The translations under genes and the position numbers were made by a program. This document shows positions 15,711 through 22,956 of a stretch of 27,054 bases of DNA, in pieces. The notes under the pieces were generated by a model, which made no database searches, had not been told where the DNA came from, and saw only the letters and a program-made list of their open reading frames with translations. Position 1 is the first letter of the stretch, and each line of letters starts with the position of its first letter. Source of the DNA: an uncultured Oscillospiraceae bacterium (lineage in GTDB: Bacteria > Bacillota_A > Clostridia > Oscillospirales > Oscillospiraceae); assembly GCA_900769845.1 (NCBI GenBank), contig CAAGIF010000233.1:1-27054 (forward strand), in the 5' to 3' direction.

Positions 15711-15756
15711 ATAATCGAACGGTGTGCCCCCGCACACAACTACGGAGGATAGGTCC

Positions 15757-16335
15757 ATGTTTATCAAAGACTGGAAAAAAGAAGTTTTTACAATACCGAA
15801 TATGCTGAGCCTGTTCCGGCTTATTCTGATTCCCGTATATGTGGTGATTTACTTAAACGCTACAGAATTCCGGGACTATTTCATTGCAGCGGGAATTTTG
15901 GCAGTATCCTGCCTTACGGATCTGATAGACGGCAAGATTGCCCGTCATTTTCATATGATCTCCAATCTGGGAAAGCTCCTGGACCCCATTGCGGATAAAG
16001 CCACCCAGTTTACCCTGACCCTTTGTCTTTCTATTAAGTACCCGGTTCTGCGCTTTGTACTTGTCCTGTTTATTATTAAGGAAGCTTTCCAGGGAATTGC
16101 CTGCATCCTTTTGTACCGCAAAAAGAAAATACTCACCGGCGCCCTACTGGCAGGCAAGATCTGCACCACAGTTCTGTTTATCAGTCTGATTTTTCTGGTG
16201 CTGATGCCGGAGTTGAAGGAAGGAATCGTAACGATCATTGCCTGCGTGGATCTCTTCTTTTTAAGTGTTTCCTTTATCAGCTATATTTTTGCCTTCTTCG
16301 GCAAAAATCCCAAACTGGAAGATGTGGAAAAATAA
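15757..16335 (+). CDS. CDP-alcohol phosphatidyltransferase (PgsA-like)
   Basis: This is an integral membrane enzyme that moves a phosphatidyl group from CDP-diacylglycerol to an alcohol. The family motif is complete: Asp55-x2-Asp58-Gly59-x2-Ala62-Arg63 with Gly72, Asp76 and Asp80, as in DLIDGKIARHFHMISNLGK. The 192-aa length and about five to six hydrophobic helices fit phosphatidylglycerophosphate synthase, and the N-terminal FTIPNMLSLFRL is PgsA-like. Other acceptors such as phosphatidylglycerol or inositol phosphate are possible. ATG 15757 lies 8 bases after GGAGG. The gene is alone, with its own promoter and terminators. Confidence 0.88.
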   Translation: MFIKDWKKEVFTIPNMLSLFRLILIPVYVVIYLNATEFRDYFIAAGILAVSCLTDLIDGKIARHFHMISNLGKLLDPIADKATQFTLTLCLSIKYPVLRFVLVLFIIKEAFQGIACILLYRKKKILTGALLAGKICTTVLFISLIFLVLMPELKEGIVTIIACVDLFFLSVSFISYIFAFFGKNPKLEDVEK

Positions 16336-16339
16336 CCGA

Positions 16340-16404
16340 CGCCCGGAGGAAGCCTCCGGGCGCTTTCTTTTAAAAAGTGGCAGCATTTTTCAGAAAATGC
16401 TGCC
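16340..16404 (+). terminator. Tandem terminators after the phosphatidyltransferase gene
   Basis: The first hairpin is CGCCCGGAGG-AAG-CCTCCGGGCG (16340-16362), followed by CTTTCTTTT. The second is GGCAGCATTTT-TCAG-AAAATGCTGCC (16379-16404), followed by CATTATTTCT. Both stems are perfect. Confidence 0.85.
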
Positions 16405-16561
16405 CATTATTTCTATATTCAAATGCCGCCTGTCACGGGTCCGCCGTCGGGTCATCCGCAAAATCCTCCGCGGCATCGGCTTCCCCTGCGGCATCTTGCT
16501 GTGTCACCATAAGCCTATCATATCCTCCATGAAAAATCCAAAGAATTTACATACAAAATAT
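16405..16561. other. Intergenic stretch without a supported gene
   Basis: Between the tandem terminators and the terminator of the minus-strand peptidase gene I see no convincing gene. The middle (16440-16495) repeats GCGGCATC-like words. On the minus strand it can be read as a short Ala/Asp/Glu-rich frame (MTQQDAAGEADAAEDFADD...) from GTG, but no ribosome binding site fits. Confidence 0.5.
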
Positions 16562-16591
16562 AAATCCGGCATCCCGAGGGATGCCGGATTT
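16562..16591 (-). terminator. Terminator of the NlpC/P60 peptidase gene
   Basis: A perfect 13-bp inverted repeat (AAATCCGGCATCC / GGATGCCGGATTT, loop CGAG) is followed on the minus strand by ATATTTTGT. It begins 7 bases past the stop of the gene at 16599. Confidence 0.8.
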
Positions 16592-16598
16592 GACTTAT

Positions 16599-18194
16599 TT
16601 ACTTGGAGAAGCGAACTGCTCCGTAATAGTGATTGATGTAATAATCGGAATACAGATCCGCGTAGGAAACCACCTTGCCGGAACTGGGGGCATGGATGAA
16701 CTGACCGTTACCCACATAGATACCTACATGAGAGATTCCTGTCTTGTATGTATTCTTAAAGAACACGATATCGCCGGGCTGAAGCTCAGACTTGCTGACC
16801 TCGGTGCCCTGGGTATACATGGTTTTCAGGGTGCGGCTGGCCTTGATTCCCAGGGAATTCAGCACATAGTACACAAAGCCGGAGCAGTCAAAACCGCTGG
16901 GACTTGCACCGCCCCATTTGTAGGGAACTCCCAGGTACTGCTGCGCTTTGGAAACGATCTGGTTCCCGGTAGCGCTGCCGCCAACAGACTCGCTGTCGGA
17001 TGTGCCGGCGCTGCCGCCGAGGGCTTCTGCGCTGGGAGCGAGACCGGTGGACTTACCGCCGCGGTAGAACTTGGGAGACTTAGCGGAGGACTTATTTTCA
17101 TAGGGCTTCTCCGTCAGATCCAGATAATCGCTGCGAACGAAGCAGATATGACCTTCGAAAATCACCTGATACCAACCGTTGTTGATGCCGATGATGTATG
17201 CCTTCTCGCCCTTGGAACCGCTGGCAACCACACTGTGGGAAGTGCCGGCGCCGCTGCGGAAATTCACCTTGGAAGTATTGATTCTGCCGTAACCCAGTTC
17301 GGAGTTACCGATAGTCATAACTTTCAGGTAATCACCGTGCATGTAGCCTTCCTTCAGATCGTAGATGACCTTGCACCATTCACCATGCTTGCTGATAACT
17401 ACCACGACTTCGTTCTTGGCAGCGGAATCAAGCGTCTTGGAACTGGTATTTGCCTGGGAACGCAGCCGCAGGCCGGAACCGGTGGTAAATGCAATACCGT
17501 ACATCAGGCCATCCGCTGCAGCAGCGCTGCCGGAGGAAGATGTGTTATTATTCTGGGGCTCGGTGGGCTCGGTGGGCTTGGTGCTCTCACTGGGCGCATT
17601 TTCATTCGTGCCGCCCAGAGCGCCTGCGCTGGGCTCCGTGCCCGTAGACTTGCCGCCCCGGTAGAACTTGGGAGAATTGGAAGAGGACTTGTTTTCATAG
17701 GGCTTCTCCGTCAGATCCAGATAATCGCTGCGGATGAAGCAGATCTGTCCCTTGAAGATCACCTGATACCAACCGTTGTTAATACCGATGATATAGGCCT
17801 TCTCCCCCTTATCACCGCTGGTGACCTTCTTGTAGGAGGTGCCGGCGCCGCTGCGCAGATTCACATTATTGCCATTGATTTTTCCATAACCCAGTTCGGC
17901 GTTGGCAACGGTCTTAACATCCAGATAATCACCGTGCATGTAGCCTTCCTTCAGATCATAAATGACCTTATACCAATCGCCATGCTTGCCAATGACCACC
18001 ACAACTTCATTCTTGTTGGTGGTATCCACAATTCTGGAGCCGGTGCTGTCATCGGAACGAAGCCGGACACTGGAGCCGGTGATGAATGCGATACCGTACA
18101 TGATATCGCCCTTTGCAGATACATTCATGGGAAGAGCGCCCACGAGTAGCACTGCCGCTAAAACAAAACACATTACGCGGGAAAAGAATTTCAT
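16599..18194 (-). CDS. Secreted SH3-domain NlpC/P60 cell-wall peptidase
   Basis: The 531-aa protein has a signal peptide (about 1-27: basic start, hydrophobic core, NVSAKG cleavage region). It has four bacterial SH3 domains arranged as two tandem units (about 31-195 and 230-394), a Pro/Thr/Glu/Ser-rich linker (195-228) and a C-terminal NlpC/P60 domain (about 410-531). Catalytic Cys437 is in GFDCSGFVYY, His489 in SHVGIYVG and His501 in FIHAPSS. Such enzymes cut peptide stems of peptidoglycan, usually between D-Glu and the diamino acid, for growth or cell separation. GGAGG precedes the ATG by 7-8 bases. Only 34 bases separate it from the upstream gene, so they probably share a promoter. Confidence 0.92.
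   Translation of the reverse strand: MKFFSRVMCFVLAAVLLVGALPMNVSAKGDIMYGIAFITGSSVRLRSDDSTGSRIVDTTNKNEVVVVIGKHGDWYKVIYDLKEGYMHGDYLDVKTVANAELGYGKINGNNVNLRSGAGTSYKKVTSGDKGEKAYIIGINNGWYQVIFKGQICFIRSDYLDLTEKPYENKSSSNSPKFYRGGKSTGTEPSAGALGGTNENAPSESTKPTEPTEPQNNNTSSSGSAAAADGLMYGIAFTTGSGLRLRSQANTSSKTLDSAAKNEVVVVISKHGEWCKVIYDLKEGYMHGDYLKVMTIGNSELGYGRINTSKVNFRSGAGTSHSVVASGSKGEKAYIIGINNGWYQVIFEGHICFVRSDYLDLTEKPYENKSSAKSPKFYRGGKSTGLAPSAEALGGSAGTSDSESVGGSATGNQIVSKAQQYLGVPYKWGGASPSGFDCSGFVYYVLNSLGIKASRTLKTMYTQGTEVSKSELQPGDIVFFKNTYKTGISHVGIYVGNGQFIHAPSSGKVVSYADLYSDYYINHYYGAVRFSK
17013..17507 (-). repeat. Second copy of the intragenic SH3-pair duplication
   Basis: This encodes residues about 230-394 of the peptidase. 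By eye, about three quarters of residues match the first copy at residues 31-195 (17610-18104). Identical stretches include KVIYDLKEGYMHGDYL, KAYIIGINNGWYQVIF and SDYLDLTEKPYENKSS. One difference is a Tyr-to-Cys change (EWCKVIY). Confidence 0.85.
17610..18104 (-). repeat. First copy of the intragenic SH3-pair duplication
   Basis: This encodes residues about 31-195 of the peptidase, a pair of SH3-type domains plus the conserved SPKFYRGGKSTG tail. It is the partner of 17013-17507. The two copies keep the same length without gaps, indicating a fairly recent in-frame duplication. Confidence 0.85.
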
Positions 18195-18228
18195 ACGATA
18201 CCCTCCGTCTTACGACGTCAAAAATTAG

Positions 18229-18519
18229 TTACTTGCCTGCCAGAGCGCGTTCCAGCCATACACTGCCGAAATCCAGTGCGGTGTACAAACCGTCCTTCTC
18301 GCCCTTCTTAACAACCCGGTCGCGGCTTTTTGCTGCCGGATCGGTAAGCTGAAGCTGAACAGATACCCGGGATGCCACGTCGATACCGTTGACCTGCTTG
18401 GTCTCCAGGATCTGGAGCATCACGATATGAGAATCAGCCATGGAACCATAATAAATCAGATTGTCCTTACGCATCAAAGGACGACCCTTATACATCAAAA
18501 CTGCATTTTCTTCAGCCAT
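18229..18519 (-). CDS. Conserved hypothetical protein, 96 aa
   Basis: I recognise this as a conserved small protein of Clostridia without an assigned function. It begins MAEENAVLMYKGRPLMRKDN and contains VMLQILETKQVNG, VSVQLQLTDP and DRVVKKGEKDGLYTALDFG. The strand-rich pattern suggests a small beta fold. It is soluble, with no signal peptide. The start at 18519 is set by GGAGG 6 bases upstream; the frame is open further upstream, but that part crosses the promoter and is not coding. It is followed after 34 bases by the NlpC/P60 peptidase gene in the same direction. Confidence 0.8.
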   Translation of the reverse strand: MAEENAVLMYKGRPLMRKDNLIYYGSMADSHIVMLQILETKQVNGIDVASRVSVQLQLTDPAAKSRDRVVKKGEKDGLYTALDFGSVWLERALAGK

Positions 18520-18536
18520 GGGAAACCTCCAAAGAA

Positions 18537-18576
18537 ATTGTAATGGAATTGTAACACATTGTAACGCATATGTCAA
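18537..18576 (-). promoter_or_regulatory. Promoter with three phased TTACAAT repeats
   Basis: On the minus strand a perfect TTGACA (18571-18576), a 17-bp spacer and TACAAT (18548-18553). TTACAAT occurs three times (18537-18543, 18548-18554, 18558-18564), spaced 11 and 10 bases, so all lie on the same face of the helix. The middle copy contains the -10 box. This may be an operator. Confidence 0.65.
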
Positions 18577-18721
18577 CCCAAAAATCGTAAAAAACGACAT
18601 TTTGGAAACATATACCTGGTCAAATTCCATTCAAATGGGAAAAACTAGCGAAATTTTGTAAGACGGAGGGGAGGTATGAAATTTACAAGGTGCAGAACCG
18701 AACCGCAAGGTTCAGAAAAAA

Positions 18722-18753
18722 CAAGAGGCTTTTGCCGTGGCAAAAGCCTCTTG
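18722..18753 (-). terminator. Terminator of ireB
   Basis: A perfect 15-bp inverted repeat (CAAGAGGCTTTTGCC / GGCAAAAGCCTCTTG) is followed on the minus strand by TTTTTTCTG after two bases. The region 18577-18721 upstream on the plus strand shows no supported gene. Confidence 0.88.
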
Positions 18754-18758
18754 GCGCG

Positions 18759-19010
18759 TTACTCCTCGACGGACAGGTAGTCCCGTACAAGCTGCTGCAT
18801 CAGTTCATCTCGATCCAACTTACAGATCATGCTGCGCGCATTGTTATAGTTGGTGATATAGGTGGGATCTTCTGTGAGCAGATAGCCGACGATCTGATTG
18901 ATGGGATTGTAACCTTTTTGGTTCAGAGCGTCGAACACAGCATGCAAGATCCGGCGCATATTTTCCTTATCATCACTGGGGACGGTGAACTTAATGGTAT
19001 TTCCGGTCAT
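18759..19010 (-). CDS. ireB: IreB family regulatory protein (UPF0297)
   Basis: The 83-aa protein matches the IreB/DUF965 family: MTGNTIKFTVPSDDKENMRR at the N-terminus, NPINQIVGYLLTEDPTYITN in the middle and ELMQQLVRDYLSVEE at the end. In Enterococcus IreB is a small substrate of the PASTA kinase IreK, phosphorylated near the N-terminus, and it affects cephalosporin tolerance. Threonines are present there (Thr2, Thr5). AAGGAGG precedes the ATG. In many Firmicutes it sits with ruvX and alaS, but here it is alone with its own promoter and terminator. Confidence 0.95.
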   Translation of the reverse strand: MTGNTIKFTVPSDDKENMRRILHAVFDALNQKGYNPINQIVGYLLTEDPTYITNYNNARSMICKLDRDELMQQLVRDYLSVEE

Positions 19011-19043
19011 GGGATCGACCTCCTTGGTTCATAGAATGGGATT

Positions 19044-19072
19044 ATTATATCCCAAATCCGCCCCCATGTAAA
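19044..19072 (-). promoter_or_regulatory. Sigma-A type promoter for ireB
   Basis: On the minus strand TTTACA (19067-19072), a 17-bp spacer and a perfect TATAAT (19044-19049). It lies between the pheT stop and ireB, where no clear pheT terminator is visible. Confidence 0.75.
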
Positions 19073-19106
19073 GTGGTGACATGGAAATTTTTCGTGATTT
19101 TTCGTT

Positions 19107-21494
19107 TTAACGCAGGGTTACACCCAGTTTTTCCTTCAAAGCTGCCAGAACCTTGGTCACAACTGCCTCAGAATCCGTATCGGTGAGGGTACGGTCATCC
19201 GCCCGAAGTTCCAGGGCGAAGGAAACACTCTTCTTTCCTTCGGGGATACCGGTTCCGCGATAAATATCAAAGAGCTTGATGCTGCGCAGCAGTTTGCCTG
19301 CGGCGGCGGTCATCACATTCTCCACCTCCGCAACGGTCATCGCCTCGTCGCAAAGCACGGACAGGTCGCGGGAAACACCGGGATACTTGGGCAGGGGCAC
19401 ATAAGTGGGCTCGGGAAGCTGCATATCAAAGATCTTGGTAAAGCTGATCTCCGCTGCATAAACCTCTGCCTCAATGCCATAGTTTGCAGCCACCAGAGGA
19501 TGAACCTGGCCCATATAGCCAACATCCACGCCGTCGATGGTAACCTTGGCGCAGCGGCCGGGGTGGAAGCTGGGATTGTCCTTGACCGCGGTATAGCTTG
19601 CCTTCTTGATCCGCAGACCCTTCAGCACAGCTTCCAGATCGCCCTTCAGCGCGAAGAAGTTCTGGCCGGGGCCGTATGCGCCCAGCAGCAGCATCTTCGG
19701 TTCTTCGGGAAGATCCTGACCCTCGGTGGGCAGGTAGATCTTAGCCAGCTCGTAGAGTTTGGCAGACTTGTTATGATAGGCGTTGTTTCTGCTCAGAATC
19801 TCCAGCATGGAGGGCAGCGCGATGGTACGCATGATAGAAGTATCCTCACCCAGAGGATTCTGGATTCTCATGGCATTGCGAAGATTGCTATCCTGAGGCA
19901 GCCGGATCTGATCAAACACAGCGGGAGAAACAAAGGAATAGGTGATGATCTCGCTGTAGCCCAGGCTGCGGCAGAGCTGACCGGCTTTATTTTCCAGCTT
20001 CATGAAGTCGGAATAGCCACCCTGGGTAGAGGTCTTGAATGCGGTGGTGGGGATCTCATTGTAGCCGTAGCTGCGGCCCACTTCCTCGGCAATATCCGCC
20101 ATCAGGTTCAGGTCGGGACGGAAGGAAGGAACCAGGATGGTGTCCCCTTCCACTGGAATCTCCAGCCGGCGCAGATATTCCACCATCTGCTCTTTGGATA
20201 TTTCCGTACCCAGAAGGCGGTTGATCTTCTCTGTTTCCAAAGGAAGCTGCTTAGCCTCGGGAACATAGTTGATGATGTCGATGATGCCGTCCAGCACCTC
20301 GCCGGCGCCCAGCATCTCCACCAGTTCGCAGGCCCGCTGCACGGCAGGCATGGTCATCATGGGATCCAGATTCTTTTCGAACTTACCGGAAGCTTCGGTA
20401 CGCATACCCAACGCCAGAGCAGTCTGACGGATGGAGGTGCCGTTGAAATTGGCAGACTCAAACACCACGGTGGTGGTGTCTTCCATGATCTCGGAGTTTT
20501 CGCCGCCCATAATGCCAGCCAGACCAATGGGGCGGTTGTCGTCTGCGATGACCAGCATACCGGGCTTCAGATTCCGGACATTGCCGTCCAGAGTTGTCAG
20601 TGTCTCCCCTTCTTCCGCTTCCCGAACCACGATCTTACCGGAGGTAATATAGCGGTAGTCGAAAGCATGCATGGGCTGACCGTACTCCAGCATCACATAG
20701 TTGGTAATGTCCACAATGTTATTGATGGGACGCACGCCGTTGGCGCGGAGCCGCTGGCGCATCCACTTGGGAGAAGGTCCGATCTTCACATTCACTGCCA
20801 TTCTGGCGGTATAGCGGTTACACAGCTCCGCAGCGGGAACTTCCACATCCAGCTTGTCATACAGATCTCCCGCATCGCTGCCCTTTACCGCAGGCTCATG
20901 GTGCTTCATAGGAAGACCGAAGGCCGCGGCAGATTCCCGGGCAAGGCCGATGATGCTGTAGCAGTCGGGGCGGTTGTTGGTGATCTCGAAATCTACAACG
21001 GTATCGTTGTTTCCGATGACCAGGTTGATATCGTCGCCAACCTTGCAATCCTCGTCATTCAGGATCCAAATGCCGTCTGCAAATACGCCGGGCAGGTCAT
21101 TCTGGGTCAGACCCAGTTCTTCAAAAGAGCAGAGCATGCCGTTGGACTTAACACCCCGGAGCTTGCCCTTGGTGATGTGGATGCCGCCTGCCAGCCAGGA
21201 ATTGTGCAGCGCAGCGGGAACCAGGTCACCCTCATGGACATTCTGGGCGCCGGTAACGATCTGAACAGGTTCTTCCTCGCCCACATCAACCTGGCAAACC
21301 CACATATGGTCGGAGTTTTCATGGCGAACGATGGAAACAACTTTACCCACCTTCACGTTCCGGATCTGGGCATCCATACGCTCCCAGGTCTCCACCTTCT
21401 GTCCGAAGATGGTCAGCTTTTCCACATATTCTTTGTCGGAAATGTGGGACAGATCCACAAATTCCTCATGGAGCCAATTACGATTGAGTTTCAT
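19107..21494 (-). CDS. pheT: Phenylalanine-tRNA ligase beta subunit
   Basis: PheT pairs with PheS in an alpha2-beta2 enzyme that charges tRNA-Phe. The 795-aa protein has the N-terminal tRNA-binding (EMAPII-like) domain at about 39-150 (VGKVVSIVRHENSDHMWVCQVD, split across the usual motif). It then has the B3/B4 editing domain, the B5 domain and a C-terminal ferredoxin-fold anticodon-binding domain (PKYPGVSRDLSVLCDE, ending LKEKLGVTLR). The length is normal. GGAGGG precedes the ATG, and it follows pheS by 15 bases. Expression is expected to depend on the T-box leader ahead of pheS. Confidence 0.97.
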   Translation of the reverse strand: MKLNRNWLHEEFVDLSHISDKEYVEKLTIFGQKVETWERMDAQIRNVKVGKVVSIVRHENSDHMWVCQVDVGEEEPVQIVTGAQNVHEGDLVPAALHNSWLAGGIHITKGKLRGVKSNGMLCSFEELGLTQNDLPGVFADGIWILNDEDCKVGDDINLVIGNNDTVVDFEITNNRPDCYSIIGLARESAAAFGLPMKHHEPAVKGSDAGDLYDKLDVEVPAAELCNRYTARMAVNVKIGPSPKWMRQRLRANGVRPINNIVDITNYVMLEYGQPMHAFDYRYITSGKIVVREAEEGETLTTLDGNVRNLKPGMLVIADDNRPIGLAGIMGGENSEIMEDTTTVVFESANFNGTSIRQTALALGMRTEASGKFEKNLDPMMTMPAVQRACELVEMLGAGEVLDGIIDIINYVPEAKQLPLETEKINRLLGTEISKEQMVEYLRRLEIPVEGDTILVPSFRPDLNLMADIAEEVGRSYGYNEIPTTAFKTSTQGGYSDFMKLENKAGQLCRSLGYSEIITYSFVSPAVFDQIRLPQDSNLRNAMRIQNPLGEDTSIMRTIALPSMLEILSRNNAYHNKSAKLYELAKIYLPTEGQDLPEEPKMLLLGAYGPGQNFFALKGDLEAVLKGLRIKKASYTAVKDNPSFHPGRCAKVTIDGVDVGYMGQVHPLVAANYGIEAEVYAAEISFTKIFDMQLPEPTYVPLPKYPGVSRDLSVLCDEAMTVAEVENVMTAAAGKLLRSIKLFDIYRGTGIPEGKKSVSFALELRADDRTLTDTDSEAVVTKVLAALKEKLGVTLR

Positions 21495-21509
21495 GTATTT
21501 GTCCCTCCT

Positions 21510-22553
21510 TTAAAACTGGTTCAGGAACCGAACATCGTTATCGAAGATCAGGCGCAGGTCCGTGATCCGCAGACGACCCATGGCCATACGCTCCAGGCCC
21601 ATACCAAACGCGAAGCCGGAGTATTTTTCCGGATCAATGCCGCAATTGCGAAGCACTTCCGGATGGACCATGCCGGCGCCCAGAAGCTCGATCCAGCCTT
21701 CGCCGTGGCAGGTGGAGCAGACCTGGCCGTCCACCTCGCCGGTGCCGTGGCACTTATGGCACTGCATATCCATTTCGCAGCTGGGCTCAGTAAAGGGGAA
21801 ATGATGGGGACGGAACCGCATCTGAGCATCCTGTCCGTAGATCTGCCGCATAACAGCGATCAGCGCGCCCTTCAGGTCGCCCATGGTGATGTGCTCATCC
21901 ACCACAAGACCTTCGATCTGGTGGAACATGGGAGAGTGGGTGGCATCCGCCTCATCCTTACGGAACACCCGGCCGGGGGCCAGCATGCACAGGGGCGGCT
22001 TATGGTTCTCCATAAAACGGATCTGCATGGGACTGGTTTGGGTCCGCAGCAGAATGGAGTCATCATCGTTGAAATAGAAGGTATCGCTGCGATCCCGGGA
22101 AGGATGACCGTCCTCGATATTCAGTCGGGTAAAGTTGTAGCTTGCCAGCTCCACTTCCGGGCCGTCCACCACGGTATAGCCCAGAGCCACAAAGATGTCC
22201 TTGACCTCCTGCAGCACCATGTTCATGGGGTGCTGATGACCCAGCTCGGGAGTTGCGCCGGGAATGGTTACATCGATGGCTTCCTTCGCAAGCTTTGCTT
22301 CCAGCACCTTAGCGCCGATGGATGCCTTACTCTCTTCCAGCTTAGCCTCGATCTCAGAGCGGACAGCATTTGCCATCTGACCCATGACAGGCCGCTCTTC
22401 AGGACTCAGCTTACCCATCATCTTCAAAACGGCAGTCAGTTCGCCCTTCTTGCCCAGCAGCTTGACCCGAAGTTCCTCCAGAGCAGCCGGCGTTTCGGCA
22501 GCGTCCAGAGCAGCCAGGGCATTTTGTTTGATCAGCTCCAATTGTTCTTTCAT
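21510..22553 (-). CDS. pheS: Phenylalanine-tRNA ligase alpha subunit
   Basis: PheS is the catalytic subunit. The 347-aa protein has an N-terminal coiled coil (about 1-90), then the class II aaRS core: LRTQTSPMQIRFME (motif 2 region), GRVFRKDEADATHSPMFHQIEG and the C-terminal FAFGMGLERMAMGR (motif 3). A small insert, CHKCHGTGEVDGQVCSTCHG, has two CxxC pairs and probably binds zinc; similar inserts occur in other clostridial PheS. AAGGAGG lies 10 bases before the ATG. It is the first gene of the pheST operon and has a T-box leader. Confidence 0.97.
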   Translation of the reverse strand: MKEQLELIKQNALAALDAAETPAALEELRVKLLGKKGELTAVLKMMGKLSPEERPVMGQMANAVRSEIEAKLEESKASIGAKVLEAKLAKEAIDVTIPGATPELGHQHPMNMVLQEVKDIFVALGYTVVDGPEVELASYNFTRLNIEDGHPSRDRSDTFYFNDDDSILLRTQTSPMQIRFMENHKPPLCMLAPGRVFRKDEADATHSPMFHQIEGLVVDEHITMGDLKGALIAVMRQIYGQDAQMRFRPHHFPFTEPSCEMDMQCHKCHGTGEVDGQVCSTCHGEGWIELLGAGMVHPEVLRNCGIDPEKYSGFAFGMGLERMAMGRLRITDLRLIFDNDVRFLNQF

Positions 22554-22587
22554 GTATTCTCTTCCTCCTTACGGAAAATCTACAAAA

Positions 22588-22858
22588 TAAAAAAGCCCAT
22601 CATCCCACTCAATCGGGACGAAAGGCATTCCTTCCGCGGTACCACCCGCAATTCGCCGTTTCACCGGCGCAGCTTAAAAGCGCAGTTACGCTCGCAGTCG
22701 TTAACGGAACTGCCCGGCGCGCCCTACTGTGATTTTCAGGCGGCAGCTCATGGGAGAAGGCCCGGTATCACACCCAAGCGGCTCCCACCATCCCGCTCTC
22801 GCTTTTGTCGTGTTGCCGATACAAGGCAGCCCAGTCACAGCTTTTCACATATCGAGTT
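22588..22858 (-). promoter_or_regulatory. Phe T-box riboswitch leader of pheST
   Basis: On the minus strand the conserved T-box core GGGTGGTACCGCGG (22634-22647) is followed by a terminator hairpin (CGTCCC pairing with GGGATG) and a run of Ts (about 22588-22625). Upstream is a long stem I region with GATGGTG-like internal loop sequence. In its 3' side lies CCTTCTCC, where TTC (minus strand, 22758-22756) fits the specifier codon for phenylalanine. Uncharged tRNA-Phe would pair with the TGG of the core and let transcription continue into pheS. Confidence 0.92.
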
Positions 22859-22859
22859 C

Positions 22860-22888
22860 ATGCTACCACATTTCCCTGGATTATGCAA
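22860..22888 (-). promoter_or_regulatory. Promoter of the pheST T-box operon
   Basis: On the minus strand TTGCAT (22883-22888), a 17-bp spacer and TAGCAT (22860-22865) lie just ahead of the T-box. Confidence 0.6.
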
Positions 22889-22901
22889 GCATTATTTTAT
22901 G

Positions 22902-22930
22902 TTGACGGGGGTTTTTGTCTGTGGTATGGT
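22902..22930 (+). promoter_or_regulatory. Sigma-A type promoter for the M32 carboxypeptidase gene
   Basis: TTGACG (22902-22907), a 17-bp spacer and TATGGT (22925-22930) lie 26 bases before the start, back to back with the pheST promoter. Confidence 0.6.
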
Positions 22931-22956
22931 TAGGTCAGAAAGGAAAGGTGATCCCT

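Noticed and set aside
16438..16515. A short Ala/Asp/Glu-rich frame on the minus strand
   Set aside because: GTG start without ribosome binding site, about 25 codons, and no relation to the neighbours; kept only as an intergenic note.
16581..18149. A plus-strand open frame of 522 codons opposite the NlpC/P60 peptidase
   Set aside because: It is the antisense shadow of a clear peptidase gene. Its repeated composition mirrors the SH3 duplication, and its start lies in the terminator hairpin.
18676..18780. A 34-codon plus-strand frame behind a purine-rich GGAGGGGAGG
   Set aside because: The Shine-Dalgarno-like run is too close to the ATG, and the frame reads straight through the perfect ireB terminator hairpin.
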